This document shows, piece after piece, positions 49,130 to 61,789 of a stretch of 64,000 bases of DNA (its first letter is position 1; every line of letters begins with the position of its first letter). Under the pieces are notes generated by a model, which was not told the origin of the DNA, did not search any database, and worked only from the letters and a program-made list of their open reading frames with translations. A program made the translations under genes and the position numbers. This stretch comes from Boswellia sacra. Lineage: Eukaryota > Streptophyta > Magnoliopsida > Sapindales > Burseraceae. Location: assembly GCA_013180625.2 (NCBI GenBank), contig SNVD02013809.1, forward strand, positions 1-64,000, written 5' to 3'.

Positions 49130-49967
49130 TTTAAGGAGATGTTTGGTGTACGACACTATATAGCATAATATAGTATTATAACGTATAGCATTGCATTGTG
49201 TAGTACTAAAAATAGTGTTATTTAAAAATTATATTATGTTATATGTATTCATGTATTGTATTAATTGTACAAAAAAGTAAGAATTTTGTTTTAAAAATAT
49301 ATACAAAATATAAAAATATTTTTATTTTATTTATAAAATTAGTTATTTATTAATTTATCAAAATATTGGTTGATTGTTGAAAAAAAAATTTAACGCGTTT
49401 GAAGACACTGTCGTACTCCAAACGATTATCAGAAGACAATTTGTAACACCCTTATCATGGTTCCCACCAAATCTACGGAGGTTTGAGCATGTTATGTGAC
49501 ATCTAGGATCCACTGCCTCCATTGGGCCCATCAAACAAATAGGATTTAAGGTGAAATGCTAGGTGTCAATGGGTCCAGTGGAGTAGTGGACCTCGTGCGT
49601 CACCTAGTGAAGGCAATGACTCCCTCTAGTAGCCATCTCTTATTTTTTAGAAAATAAATTTGATTTTATAATTTATATACTAAATAAAATGATTAATTAT
49701 TTTTTAAATTTAAAAAATTAAAGGGTATTATTGGATATATAAAATTTTACGGGGATAATTTTTGAGATTTTTTAATTAGTATTATATAATATAATACTAA
49801 TGTCATAGATTAACTCTATATAACTTAATACAATTGGTGTTCATCTAAGAGTTATATTCCATATAAATTAATATTATAGTAAATTACAACCAAACACATG
49901 TATTTCACTATTTAATACAATGTAGGAAAAATAGTGCTATATAGTGTTGCGTACCAAACATGACCTT
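49130..49967. mobile_element. Non-autonomous TIR element
   Basis: Ends AAGGAGATGTTTGGTGTACG and, inverted, AAGGTCATGTTTGGTACGCA; both continue into ACACTATATAGCA. The direct repeat AGTGTTAAAA flanks it at 49120-49129 and 49968-49977, which fits a 9-10 bp Mutator-type duplication better than the 8 bp of hAT. About 840 bp, no ORF. Confidence 0.7.
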
Positions 49968-50594
49968 AGTGTTAAAAAGTCCTATTAAGTAAAAAATAAA
50001 AAATAAAAAAAACAAATGCACTCTTAGTGTTTTCAGTTCAAAAAAAAAAAAAGCATACACAAACACATATTTGTTGTGTATCATTATGCTGTTAGTTGAA
50101 AATTTCAAAGGCCATGTTTCACGTAAAACAACGTTATTTTTATTAGAATAAAAATTAAAATATTTTATCTATTTATTTTAAAGTTTAAAATTAGTTTAAC
50201 TAATTTTGTATAAAAATTAAAATTATAAGCCACTTTAGATAATAATTAATAACATTAAAATAGCGTGGAATATTTTGCCGAAAATGCATAGGGGGTTAGG
50301 ATGAGAATACTTTGAGCCTTTTACACCATAACAATTAGTCATTTAATTTGTGCAGCATACATATTGAGAAAAAAAATTGGTAAATGCGAAAAATGTTGAT
50401 AAAGTTGAAGAAATATTAAGATAGTTTGTTATAGGCATATTTCTTAAAAGTAGATGTAATAAAAAGTTTGCATTTTGTGTTGGAAGTATTATTTTCAATT
50501 GAGAAAGTTCATGGTCGCTGATTCATAAAATTATGCTTACGCATTTCACTTACGGGATATTTTTTATTTTATAAGCTATTGCATTTTTATTAAG

Positions 50595-50775
50595 AATAAT
50601 GATATAAATTTCAACTTTATATCCTAATTTTATATCTCAACTGAGGTGGCAGTTGACGACGTCAATCCATGTAAAAGAGGTGTGATGTGGCTATTTACAT
50701 GGGTTGACATGTTAGTTGCCACCTCAATTAGGATACAAAGTTGAGATACAAAGTTTGGATGAATAGTATTACTAT
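50595..50775. mobile_element. Small foldback MITE
   Basis: TCAACTGAGGTGGCAGTTGA (about 50637) pairs imperfectly with GTTAGTTGCCACCTCAATTA (about 50710). TATATCC/GATACAA arms extend the stem. Total about 180 bp, without coding sequence. Confidence 0.7.
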
Positions 50776-51113
50776 TTTATTAAATATTTAATGTCTACAA
50801 GTTTGCACTAGAGTACCATTAACATTCTGCACCTTTCAATAATAATGATATATTAGAGTAATAAATACTTATGAAATCAAAGACGTTTTTATTTTTCCAT
50901 ATTTTCTTCATCAAAAAGAAATATTGCATGTGATGTTGAATGTATGTTGATCAATATCACTTAAGATTTATAATTCAATTTCGGCTCGAATAATTGCTCA
51001 CTCCCAAAATTGAATACATGTTGAAAAGTTTAATTGTAATTTGCCCCTTCAGGTCTGAGGAAACCAATGTTACCCATTATACTTTTAGAAATATCTGAAA
51101 TACTCATTGCCAT

Positions 51114-52374
51114 CTAGGGATGACAATTTGACCCGTCAGGTCTGGGACCCCGGTGTGACCCGTAGAGACGGTCCCGCCTCATTGATAGTTAGGGGCGAGT
51201 CTAAAGCAGAAGGTATACTGCCTTGCCTGGGGCGAATCCAAGGCTTGCATTAGCTCCTAACCCCCGTTTGCCCATCGTGCACATAAAGTTATACAAATTT
51301 TTTAAGAACAGTTTGTATTCCAAAAATTTTCAAAACTTTTGGGCTCTTTTCTGACTATAAAATTTTGATATGTTAAAATAGATATATCAAAGGTTATAAA
51401 GAATTTTGTTTCACTTGAAAATTCATAGTATTTGATTTTTAGTGAATTTTTGAATTTTGCTGCCCAAACTTGGAAATTTCTGTAGTTTTTCAGGCATGTC
51501 TAAGTTTATACAAAAACTATTACAACTGATGAAGTATCTTGCAAAACTGATTCTTCTAACTTGTTATAAACTCAAAAATATTTTTAAAAAAAATTGTTTT
51601 CTCAAATTGAAGGTCTATATGATTTATCATAAATTTTCAAAATTTGAGCAACAGAACTAGAATTTCTTGTTTTAATAATAGAGCATGGAAACCAAATTGA
51701 TTTTGGTTGACTTATACTTCATAAACAATTCTTATTTTTTGCATGTATAATATTGTATGTGTCACCTTTAAATCTAGAAAATTTCATGATTTTTGAAGCT
51801 TTGTCAAATTGTTTTCATTTTGTGAAAATTACTATTCAAAATTCAAGTCTATTAGACAGAATTTGAGAGTTAGCAAAACTAAGTTGTTTCAAGGATTTTA
51901 TGACCTCATTTTGATTTGACACTTTTAATGAGGTGTCCTATATGTGTCTGAATAAATTTTGCAAAGTTTTGTAAAATTTGGAACAAGAGACAATTGTCTA
52001 AAAATCATACAATTAAGTGTGTTTGTTACGGTTATAGCCATGTACTTATTGATTTGATTTGTTAGTATTTTTTATTGAATTGTTGTATTGGAATAGTATG
52101 TATAATTTTTAGTTTGAATAGATTGTTAAAAAGTGGTTATAGTTATACGTGATATGTTAATATATGTTTTAATTTTTTATTAAACATGATATCAAAAAAA
52201 AATTGTAAATGACAAGGGTAAGGCAGGGTGGGATGGTTCTGGATCTGTTGAATAACTTTTTGCCCTACCCTGCACGTTTAGAGGCAATGGGGCAGGTCGG
52301 AACCAAAAATAATTCAATGGGGCGAGGCCAGATACCTACTACCCTAGACCTGCCCCGCTCCATTGGCATCCCTA
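51114..52374. mobile_element. hAT-like non-autonomous element
   Basis: Left end TAGGGATGACAATTTGACCC and, inverted right end, TAGGGATGCCAATGGAGCGG. Both ends are followed by G/C-rich subterminal sequence with ACCCG or GGGGC blocks, in contrast to an AT-rich centre. Such TAGGG-TG-CAAT ends are common in plant hAT-like elements. About 1.26 kb, no transposase. I could not confirm an 8-bp target duplication. Confidence 0.65.
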
Positions 52375-53119
52375 CTACCACCAACTAGAGACCGTTAGAC
52401 TTAACAACATCAGGATAATTTGGTAATCTTTGTTTAATTAACCATGACACATCAGGATATATAACATGGTTAAAAATTAACAAACTTATTAAAAATAAAA
52501 ATAAATATTAATTATAATTTAAATAATTTAAGAACACCTATTGAATATTAAGGGGAAGTTTTTTTTTTTTTTGCCAAAATCTGAATAGGTCTGAATTAAA
52601 CTGAAGTCTAAATATATCTGAATATATAAATCTAAATGATATGTTTGTTTTTCTAATTTCAACATCTAAATTAAACTGCCTAAAACTAATATTTTTGTCT
52701 AATCTTTATTGTTTGATGTTGTTTTCACTTGTGTTTTTTGACATATTAATAATATTTGTAAATTAATATTTTGAAGAAATTAATATTGAAGTATTTAAAT
52801 ATTTATAATTTTAAGTATTTTATTATTATACTATAAATTATTTTTCTAAATAAGTAAATAATAATTTATAGCATAATAATATAAATGTAATTACTTAAAT
52901 ATGTATTGTTATATAAAAGTCAGATATAAAAGCTAAACAATGAATTAAATAGGGGTATTTTTTAGAATTAAGATGTTATAAACTATCTAGACATTTCTAT
53001 TTAGATAAAAGTTAAATATTTTAGGCTTTTTCATTTAGATAAAAATATTTTAGATTAAGTTTTAAGTGAAAAAAAAATCATAAAAAGATCATTTGGGCGG
53101 GGGGTCCTTTCCACTGGCG
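52375..53119. other. AT-rich intergenic sequence
   Basis: No gene. Repeated TCTGAAT/TCTAAAT words at 52570-52670 resemble MITE termini, but no matching partner end was found. Confidence 0.4.
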
Positions 53120-53124
53120 AGCCC

Positions 53125-54543
53125 TGATAGGTGTCTATTTATGTATCATTTTCATATCAATTCATCTATGTTTCTTTGCTATAATCCTTGGTATTTTTAT
53201 GCTTTTGTGTGGTTTTGATGTTTGTAGGAGTTTTGGAGGAACTTGCACCAAAGTGAAGTAAAACCCTTCATTTTTACCTCTGGTAGTCAACTATCTTCTC
53301 GGATTTAATTGTATTGATATACAATGAACCGGATAACATGTTATATAAGGTTAGAAAGCTCTCGAAGTCTATTTTCTAGAGAAATTTACGGTTCATAAAT
53401 CCATTCAGTGTACCAAAAGTTGTAATCAAAACAGTGTGAGATGTATAGAAATATAATTCCACAAGTCACTGTAGCATGTAAATACGGGGCACTGTAGCAA
53501 GTCACTGTAGCAGAGTATTTAAACACATTTTAGGGTTTTATTTTCATAACTTGAAGATGGGAGAACGTGGAGGAGGCTGCATCTTTGGATTTCTCTCATC
53601 TCTTGGAGTTCTTGAAGGAGATTGAAGGCTTGGAAAGAGGAAGAACTACAAATCCTAAGAGATTTCATCAAATTTGCTAAGTTTTCCCTTTCCCTTTCAT
53701 TTTCTGGAATGTCTCCATATTGTATTGTATTTGTATTGTTCTGAATATGTGTAACTAAATCTGAATTGGTTGAGGGTGATTTCAAAGCCCTTGATATGGT
53801 GTTTGTGAAGTTGATTGTGCAAGAAATTATTATCCAATTCTCTAATTGAAGTTGCTTGTATTTTTTCCATGTTTAATGCTTATGATTACTTGCTGATTGT
53901 ATTTGGGTGGCCAACTGAATATAATCTGGATATTGTCTATTGCTAGATTAGAAATCTTGATCCGTAATTGTCTTGAATTTCTAATCATTAGTAGCAAAAT
54001 GGTGATCAAAGATTGCAATTGGAGAATATAACCTCAGTTAAATAATCCGAGCTTGTGTATTTATTACTTAGATCAACATGTCTTTCTTTTCATAATGCAT
54101 CCATTGAATTAAATTTAGAGAGCTTGTTCTAGGTTGTTTAATGGATAGAGATTAAATAAAGAGCCTGTTTTATTTAACAACAAAGTAAGGAAAGATTGGG
54201 ATAACAAAGCTTATTGTTATCTACGGTTGATAATTTCAATGGTGTAATTGGACGATAATTCTACTATTAATTCGCAAATCCATATCTTGTGGTGGAGAAT
54301 GATCCCTTAACCAGATTTCTATCATTGATTAATTCCCATTTCAATTAAGTTTGTATTGTGTTATTCATTAATTACCGTTGTATTCAATTTTTCATCCAGT
54401 TAATCAACCAACAAAAGCCCCCATTTAGTTAATTGTTGCTGGAAATAACAAATTCAATTAGAATCAATCCTCATGGGAACGATATCTTACTCATCACTTT
54501 ATTACTTGTGCGACTAGTATACTTGCTAGTTTCGAACGCATCA
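53125..54543 (+). repeat. Solo Athila LTR with target duplication
   Basis: Complete LTR, TGATAGG to CATCA, 1,419 bp, flanked by perfect AGCCC repeats (53120-53124, 54544-54548). No primer site or gag follows. It is of the same family as the 477-17432 complex and closest to LTR 2. The form is that left by recombination between the two LTRs of one insertion. Confidence 0.95.
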
Positions 54544-54548
54544 AGCCC

Positions 54549-56640
54549 ATAGCCACAGAAGCTTGGGCCATGCTGGGAGAGTCGCTCTGGGAGTCGCCAC
54601 CTAGGCAATCTAACCATAGGACAAAGTATTTGAGTAACGGTAGCTGAATCCCTTGCTTCTAGACTTGAACCACCTTCACCCTTCAGCGAGGGGTTCTGGA
54701 AGATTGGTATGAATCTTTGATCCGCCCGAACAGAGTCCGGCCTCCACTAAAGTCTACCAAAGCTATGGTTTTCAATCGTTAATTGTTGTCTATTTTAATC
54801 CTCACTTGTTTTAAATGCACACAACGAATTTTATCTTTTAGTACCTGTGAGGTGATTCAACCACAAGTAAGAAATAGAGAACTAAATATATATTCAATCA
54901 GAGGTAAGAGAGGATGAGATCATAATTGTATCTATTTCCCTAATGCTATAAAAAAAAGTTCAAAGGCAGGAACAAATAAAGTTAAAGAAATTGAAATCAA
55001 AGCACTCCAAGTCTCACTCCTACATCACCCAAATGTGCCACGTACTACAAAGAGGATCTACTATTAGAGAACGGATCCCTCGCCAATGAACGTGAATCCA
55101 CCCGTTTCCAACATCCTCATGGCCATACCCACACCTCAATACTTCGACAACAAACCTCAGTTCCACATCCGTCTTAATCGAGTTTCCCACGAAACAATGT
55201 GAGCCTACTCGCATCTGACATCACCAACTCATCCTACCGAAACCCCAATCTCCATGATAAACATCTCACCAACAATGCGAGACCGTTTATCATTCAACAC
55301 TTCCAACATAGCCAAATCAACATAAAGCGATGGGAAGTGAGTGCCTTGCCATCCTTGCCATCAACGCAAGGCCACTCGCCACCCACTTGTTCTTGCTTCC
55401 ACTAAGTCTCCTCAAAACATCATCAACAACACAGTAATAACACTTAAGCGTTGGCATGAGCATTTATTATCAAAACAAGGAACAAATCACAAGAAAACTA
55501 AGTAAACATGTAAGTAGTTTCCATCCTACTTCATTAGCATGCATTTCTAAGCTATCGAGCTCCTCAAACCACATAAACAAAAATAAAAACATGGTACCAT
55601 AATAAAACATGTTAAAAAAGCCCACTTTGCATGCATATTTAACATTTTAAAGGAAACAAAAAGTTTTAAACCTACACACATGCTTAACTTGACCATAAAC
55701 TTCATTTTCATTACATTAACTAAATTAAATACTCATTAACTAAACAGCCCAAAGTGTACAGCCCACTATTCATATTATATCAAGCCTATAAAGTTCACAA
55801 ACTAAAAGAAAACACATACATTGCAAGCTACCATAAGGGAATAAAGCCTAGTGTGCATTTCTAAGCATATAAATCATGGACAGGCACTTGAACTTACAAA
55901 AATCATAATAAAATGTCAAAATTCGTAATAAATGTAAGATTGACACAAAAATGCTCATAGGTTCATATTTTCACTAAAAAATAACAAAACAAAGCATATG
56001 GACCCATACTACTAAAACCCATTTTAAAAAAGGACATAAAAACACATGAGAACATGTGGTGAAGTGTAAAAACATAAAGGAAAGCGTGAAAAGATAAAGA
56101 AAATATAATCATGAAAAGGGAGGTAGCAATGTATTCATTGCCCTCGAGCTCACCAAGTCGTCAAAACGAAGCCAGAGTGTACAAAACTCAAAGGAAATTG
56201 GCTCAAAAGCTCACACAAATCACTAAAGGGGTGGGAAAATGGTGTTTCTAGATCACTAGAATCGAGAGGATGTATAAACCCATTCTTCTCAAAAATGGGC
56301 TTTTTATAGACTACAGAACAACTGGCACACTCCAGTTAAATTGGCGCACGCTAGAATAAACTAGCTTATGCCAGTTTAACTAGCACGCAACCCTAGGTGA
56401 AGGAACCCTAGTTTCTATGGCTTTCGGTTTTGGTCCATAGCTCTCGTTTTTTATATTTTCGCACTCCAAGCTCTGTTTCAACTTTGGTCCTTTGGTTTAT
56501 CATCATCGGGATTTAAATCATAAGCTACTCTTTAGTGCTTACAGTTTTACCCTTATTTTAGGGGGGTTTGTGGAGCATAAACACTGAAAAAGTACACTAT
56601 AAGTATACTTACCTGCAAGGTATTTGACCTCTACCATCCT
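54549..56640. other. Unassigned sequence, possibly old retrotransposon
   Basis: No ORF with recognisable homology. It is GC-richer at 54550-54760 and 55000-55420, with text such as GGAGAGTCGCTCTGGGAGTC that looks like retrotransposon LTR or internal sequence, but no termini were found. Confidence 0.35.
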
Positions 56641-56649
56641 ATTGACCAT

Positions 56650-56950
56650 TACTACAAGCTAATTGAGGATTCTACCAGCTATTGCTACAAGCCGGTTTGA
56701 GGTCTTAATCGACTATTGCTACAGGCCAATCAAAGATTTCACCAGCTATTGCTACGAGCTGGTTGAGAACTCAACCAACTATTGCTATAGGCTGATCAAG
56801 GATTTCACCAGCTATTACTACAAGTTGGTTGAAGACTCAATCGACTATTGCTATAGGCCGATCAAGGATTTCACTAGCTATTGCTACATGTTGGTTGAGG
56901 ACTCAATCGACTATTGCTACAAGCTGATTGAAGATGTTTACACCTTCTGA
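56650..56950 (+). repeat. 33/66-bp tandem repeat, in frame
   Basis: Alternating 11-codon units of types YCYRPIKDFTS and YCYELVENSTN, giving a 66-bp period, about 4.5 copies, within a 95-codon open frame (56663-56950). The in-frame structure follows from a period divisible by three. No known protein is recognised. Confidence 0.85.
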
Positions 56951-56989
56951 TGTTAAATTTCGAATAGATGCTTCCATCTGATGCATCAT

Positions 56990-57215
56990 GCTCCTGCGAG
57001 GACTTGCTCTATCTTTGATGTCATCAGTTTGTTGCCTCGTGCTTCGTGAGAACTTGCTTCCGTCTTAAATGCTTTCATTTTGTTTCCTCGTGCTCTCGCA
57101 AGGACTTGCTTCAATCTTGGATGCTTTCATTTTGTTGCCTCATGCTCCCATGAGGACTTGCTTCTGTCTTAGATGCTTTCAGTTTGTTTCCTCGATCTTA
57201 GATGTTTTTGTTGAT
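56990..57215. repeat. About 51-bp tandem repeat
   Basis: ACTTGCT recurs at 57002, 57052, 57104 and 57156 with surrounding text GATGCTTTCATTTTGTTGCC. Four diverged units. Confidence 0.8.
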
Positions 57216-57454
57216 AGGTTACTTCTATTTTTTGTCATGCTTCACTGGGGGTCTGATTTGAACTTCAACCTTTATTTGTCTTAGTTCTTAAATTTTTTGA
57301 AATGATGACTGATGCCACCAGTTGCTTGAGAGTTAAGTTGGATTGAGGACCATTGCCACTAGTTCCCCATGAGTTCATTGGATTGGTGACCATTACCTTT
57401 GATTTGAGATTTTGTTTGATTGGTGACCACTGCTGTCGATACCAATATCATAAG

Positions 57455-57973
57455 AAAATTTGAGATGTTAGTTTCACCTATTCAAAAAGGAAAATAGGTT
57501 TGGTTGAGCTCTACAAGGGATCCATTCTGAGTTCTCTGCGTTTTTGAAGAGCTTCGCTCCTTCCGTTCTATCACACGTATACGTGTTGATTTCCTTGCTC
57601 CGTGATCAACGACTGGGCGTGATCACCTCGTGACTGAATATCCTATTGGAGATTTGTGTTGGCTTCTCACAAAAGGAACTTGTTGAACTTTGGCTTCACT
57701 GTCTTTCATTCGCTTAACAGGGATTAACTCATCTTCACTCATTGCAGGATCAATCGGGATCTCTGTATGCTATTGTTGAGATTAAGATGACTGAGAGCTG
57801 TCGCTACTGTTATGACCAAAGTTGAGTGGGGAAGATGATGTACCGGTGGTCTTTATGGATTCAGATGAGATCGCCAATGCTGGGTTTTGAGAGCTCCAAG
57901 ATTTTGCTAGAACAGAGAGAAGCGAGACAAGAGAGAGAATGGATGCAAAGTCGATCGAATATGATATGAACAA
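57455..57973 (-). pseudogene. Degraded ORF behind a TATA box, function unknown
   Basis: On the minus strand, TATATAAC at about 58000 precedes a frame from 57973 (MFISYSIDFASILSLVSLLS, signal-like) through a Ser-rich stretch to a stop at 57782. The same frame continues past three stops with MSEDELIPVKRMKDSEAKVQ and a basic KSTRIRVIERKERSSS. It may be a dead gag-like or host ORF. It lies where the 3' LTR of the right-hand copia element would be expected, so the TATA could equally be an LTR promoter. Confidence 0.4.
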
Positions 57974-58744
57974 AGAGAGCCCTAACTATGTTTGTTATAT
58001 ATTTGGAAAAAAAAAACTTGATTTCGATACAATTTCGTTTCCCATAAATTTTAAATTTAAATTCCTTTCCAAAACCACTTAATAAATATCATTAATGACC
58101 AAAAATTTAAAATTTGATTTCCATTAAAATAAGGAATTCTAATAGAGTTAGGATTCCCACCTCTGAAGTTTCTCCCCCTCAATTCAATAAAGCTGACATG
58201 ACATTTTGACACATAAACACATAAGAAAAATCAAATTTCAAATAGGCACAAGGAGCATCATATGATATGAAAAACATAACAGAAAATAATTACATGTATC
58301 ATAACAACAACATCTAGACATCATATGAATCATTCTAAAGAAGCATATTTCAGAGCTGTTTATTATCTTCATATGAAAGCTGTTTTCATTTATTTTTCAA
58401 TCAATTGAGATGTCAAAAATATTATTTTGACATATTAAGAGTTAATCTCAATGGATTATAGATACAGTAGCTTTCACACAATATAGAGGTAGCCTTTTTC
58501 ATTTGAGTGGGTGACCTCAGCATATTTCTTAGATACCCTGAGATTACTCTCAATTATGGCTTTCACACATCATATATTGGTAGCCCTCTCTATATTTTTC
58601 ATTTTAAATCAGTATCTTAACATTCACACAATTCTATATTACAGCTCACACATGCTTAATTAGAAGAAAACTTATGATATTGTAGATATAATTAACATAA
58701 CAGTAAACAATGCTTATTCAGAAAACTGACAAATGCCTAAGGCC
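57974..58744 (-). other. 3' noncoding region of copia element E
   Basis: The minus-strand polypurine tract TTGAGGGGGAGAAACTT lies at about 58168-58185, which would put the 3' LTR start near 58160. The rest is AT-rich 3' UTR between RNase H and the tract. The LTR's other end was not found in the window. Confidence 0.5.
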
Positions 58745-60290
58745 TCTCTTAATTCTCAAATCTTGTTGTATCCAATGCCTTAGTGAATAAGTCAGCTAAT
58801 TATTTATCAGTGGAGATGTGTTCAATGTATATCACCTTAGACTCTGTAAGTTCCCTTATAAAATGGTATCTTATGTCAACGTGTTTTATTATAGAATGCT
58901 AAACAGGATTTTTGGAAATGTTTATAGCGCTAGTATTATCACAAAATACAGTTATAGTTTTTTGTTCAATAACATAATCAGTCAACATTTGCTTAATCCA
59001 AAGTAGTTATGTACAATAACTTCCTACTGCTATGTATTTAGCTTCAGTAGTAGACAAAGAAATAGAATTCTGCATTTTGCTGTGCCAAGAAACTAAGTTA
59101 GTACCAAGATAAAAATATCCTCCTGATGTGCTCTTCCTATCACCTGTATTTCCTGCTCAATCATCATCACTAAACCCTGGAAGATAATCATTTGTATCTT
59201 TAGAAACCATATACCATAATCATAGGCTCCATGTACATACCTGATGATTCTTTTAGCTGCTTCCAGTGTGATTTTTTGGGATTTGCTTGAAATCTTGTAC
59301 AAAGTCCTACACTAAAACACAAGTCTGGTCTATTTGCTATAAGGTATAACAAACTGTCAATGATGCTTCTATATAAATTTGCATCAATCTTTTTTCCTAC
59401 ATTGTCTTTTAAAAGTTTCAGGTTAATACTGATAGAAGTTTTCATTGGTTTTGCATTCTCAAGTCCACATTTCTTTACAAGGTTTTTAGCATATTTTGAT
59501 TGAGATATGAATATCCCATCATTCTTTTGTTTAACCTGCAATCCAAGAAATAAATTTAATTCTCCTACCATGCTCATCTCAAATTCTTCCTACGTCAACT
59601 TAGCAAACTCATTACTTTTGCTTTTGTTAGTTGATACAAACACAATGTCATATAGATATATTTGAGCAACAATAAAATAATTAGATGCATCTTTGATAAA
59701 CAAAGTTTTATCATTGGTGCCTCTACTATAACCTTTGTTGATCAAAAAGTTTGTCAATCTTTCATACCAAGCTCTAGGAGATTGTTTCAAACCATACAAA
59801 GCTTTATGTAATTTGTACACAAAATAAGGATGTTTGGGATCTTCAAATCCCTTAGATTGTTCAACAAAAACTTCTTCATTGAGATAGCCATTCAAAAAGG
59901 TTGTTTTAACATCTATTTGGTATAATTTAAAATCAAGCAAACAAGCAATTACAAGTAGTAATCTGATTGACTCAAGTCTAGCTACTGGTGCAAAGGTTTC
60001 ATCAAAGTTTGTGTCTTATACTTGTGTGTAACCTTGTGCTACTAGCCTAGCCTTATTTCTTACTACTTGACCACTTTCATCAGTTTTATTTTTTAATATC
60101 CATTTAGTTCCAATGACATTTGCATTTTTTGGCCTAGAAACTAATTCTCATACTTTTTTCCTTTTAAACTGATTAAGTTCATCTTGCATTGCCCGAATCC
60201 AAACATATTCTTTTAAAGCTTTTTTCACATTTTTTGGTTCAACTAATGAAACATAACATGCAGATATTACCCAATTTCTTACTTGCTTCT
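58745..60290 (-). pseudogene. Copia RT and RNase H (element E)
   Basis: Minus-strand [42 protein letters not shown], then IYLYDIVF where IYVDDI is expected, so a catalytic Asp is lost. RNase H follows with GELNLFLGLQVKQKNDGIF, YRSIIDSLLYLIANRPDLCF, LSTTEAKYIAVGS and FTKAL near 58745, with several stops and frameshifts. It is more decayed than copy D and belongs to a different copia subgroup. Confidence 0.88.
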
Positions 60291-61036
60291 AGTTTTGATC
60301 ATAACATCTAGTGTTCCAATGATAGAGGTAGTTAGATGTGCCTTCTGTATCCAAGTATGTGGATCTTTTCTTTCATCTTCATTTCTAATTGAGTTTCTAT
60401 TCAGATCTGTGTTGTCAGTTGTCATTATTGTGTCTGATGTAATAACAGTGGTTTCCTCTTTCATACTGAATCGTTTCTATCATTATTGCTATCTAAAACT
60501 GATTTTTTTGCATTCTCTATAAAGCTGGTTATACTTTCCTCTTGTGAGCACTTTGCATAATCATCCAGATCATCAAATACTACGTTTGCAGATTTCATGA
60601 TTGACTCAGTTTGAAGATTATAGGCTTGAAAAGCTTTGTTGTTTTTGCATATCCCATAAAAACTCCTTCATCACTTCTTGGATCTAATTTGCCTAACTGC
60701 TCTCTGTCATTTAAGATGTAATACCTGTATCCAAAAACATGAAAATATTTCAAATTAGGTTTTTTTTCCTTTCAAAATTTCATAAGGTCTCTGGTAAGTG
60801 CTAGGTCTTAGAAAAACTCTATTTGAAATATAACAAGGAGTGCTTATTGCTTCAGCCCATAGCCTTTTGGTCAACTTCTTGCTATTGAGCATCATTCTAG
60901 CCATCTCTTGAAGAATTTTGTTTTTTCTTTCCACAATGTCATTTTTTTCAGGAGTTTTGGGAGCTCAAAATTCATGTTCAATTCCATCATATTTGCAAAG
61001 TCAGCATAGCTAACATTTTCAAACTCGTTGCCACGA
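60291..61036 (-). pseudogene. Copia integrase C-terminal region (element E)
   Basis: Fragments such as FHVFGYRYYILNDREQLGKL with DPRSDEGVFMGY (about 60650-60760) are typical of the end of copia integrase. An acidic linker to RT follows. Multiple stops. Confidence 0.75.
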
Positions 61037-61748
61037 TCACTCCTTATTCTCACTATCCTGCCAATGGTCTGTTTTGTTCATTTTCAAGCTTAACACAAAG
61101 ATTCCTGAAAGCTTCAAAAGTATCAAATTATTCTTTAATAAAATCAATCCAAGTATATCTAGAGAAGTCATCCATACAAACAAATATGTATCTCTTACCA
61201 GTAATGCTTTCAATTTGCATAGGACCCATAAGATCCATGTGAAGCAAATCAAGTATTTTGGATGTGCTAAGATGTGGAATGGAATTGTGTGCACTTCTAA
61301 TTTGTTTTCCCATTTGACATGGTCCACTGATTTTATTAACTTTGTCATCAAGTTTAGGAACTCCTTTTATAGCACCTAACTTAGTTAATTTAACCAAGTC
61401 TTTATAATTTAAGTGTCCTAATTTTTTATGCCACGATTCTAAATCCGAGATCCTAGCATGAAATGCAATTTTTACGAAATAACAATTATCCGAAGATCTA
61501 TTTCCTTCTAAAATGCATTTACTAAAATTGTATAAAACCATGCATTTTTTTTGTGTGAAATTAACAATATACTTGTCATTACATATCTGACTAATACTAA
61601 TTAGATTAGCTTTTAAACCTTCAACCAGCAAGCCATTTAGGAAGTTAGGTAGGCCTTTGACATTCAATATGTCTTTGCCAATGATCTTACTCTTTGCTCC
61701 ATCTCCATAAGTGACATATCCTTCCCTGCATGCTTCAAAATCTTTCAA
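61037..61748 (-). pseudogene. Copia protease tail, pre-integrase and integrase (element E)
   Basis: A 206-codon frame holds YVTYGDGAKSKIIGKDILNV, LKANLISISQICN, SWHKKLGHLNYKDLVKL with the HHCC finger (GPCQMGKQIRS), and then the integrase core start LLHMDLMGPMQIESITGKRY with VCMDDFSRYTW. The rest of the core is frameshifted after 61128. Confidence 0.88.
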
Positions 61749-61789
61749 AATTATTTCTAGTCATGTGCCTAGAACAACCGCTGTCAAAA

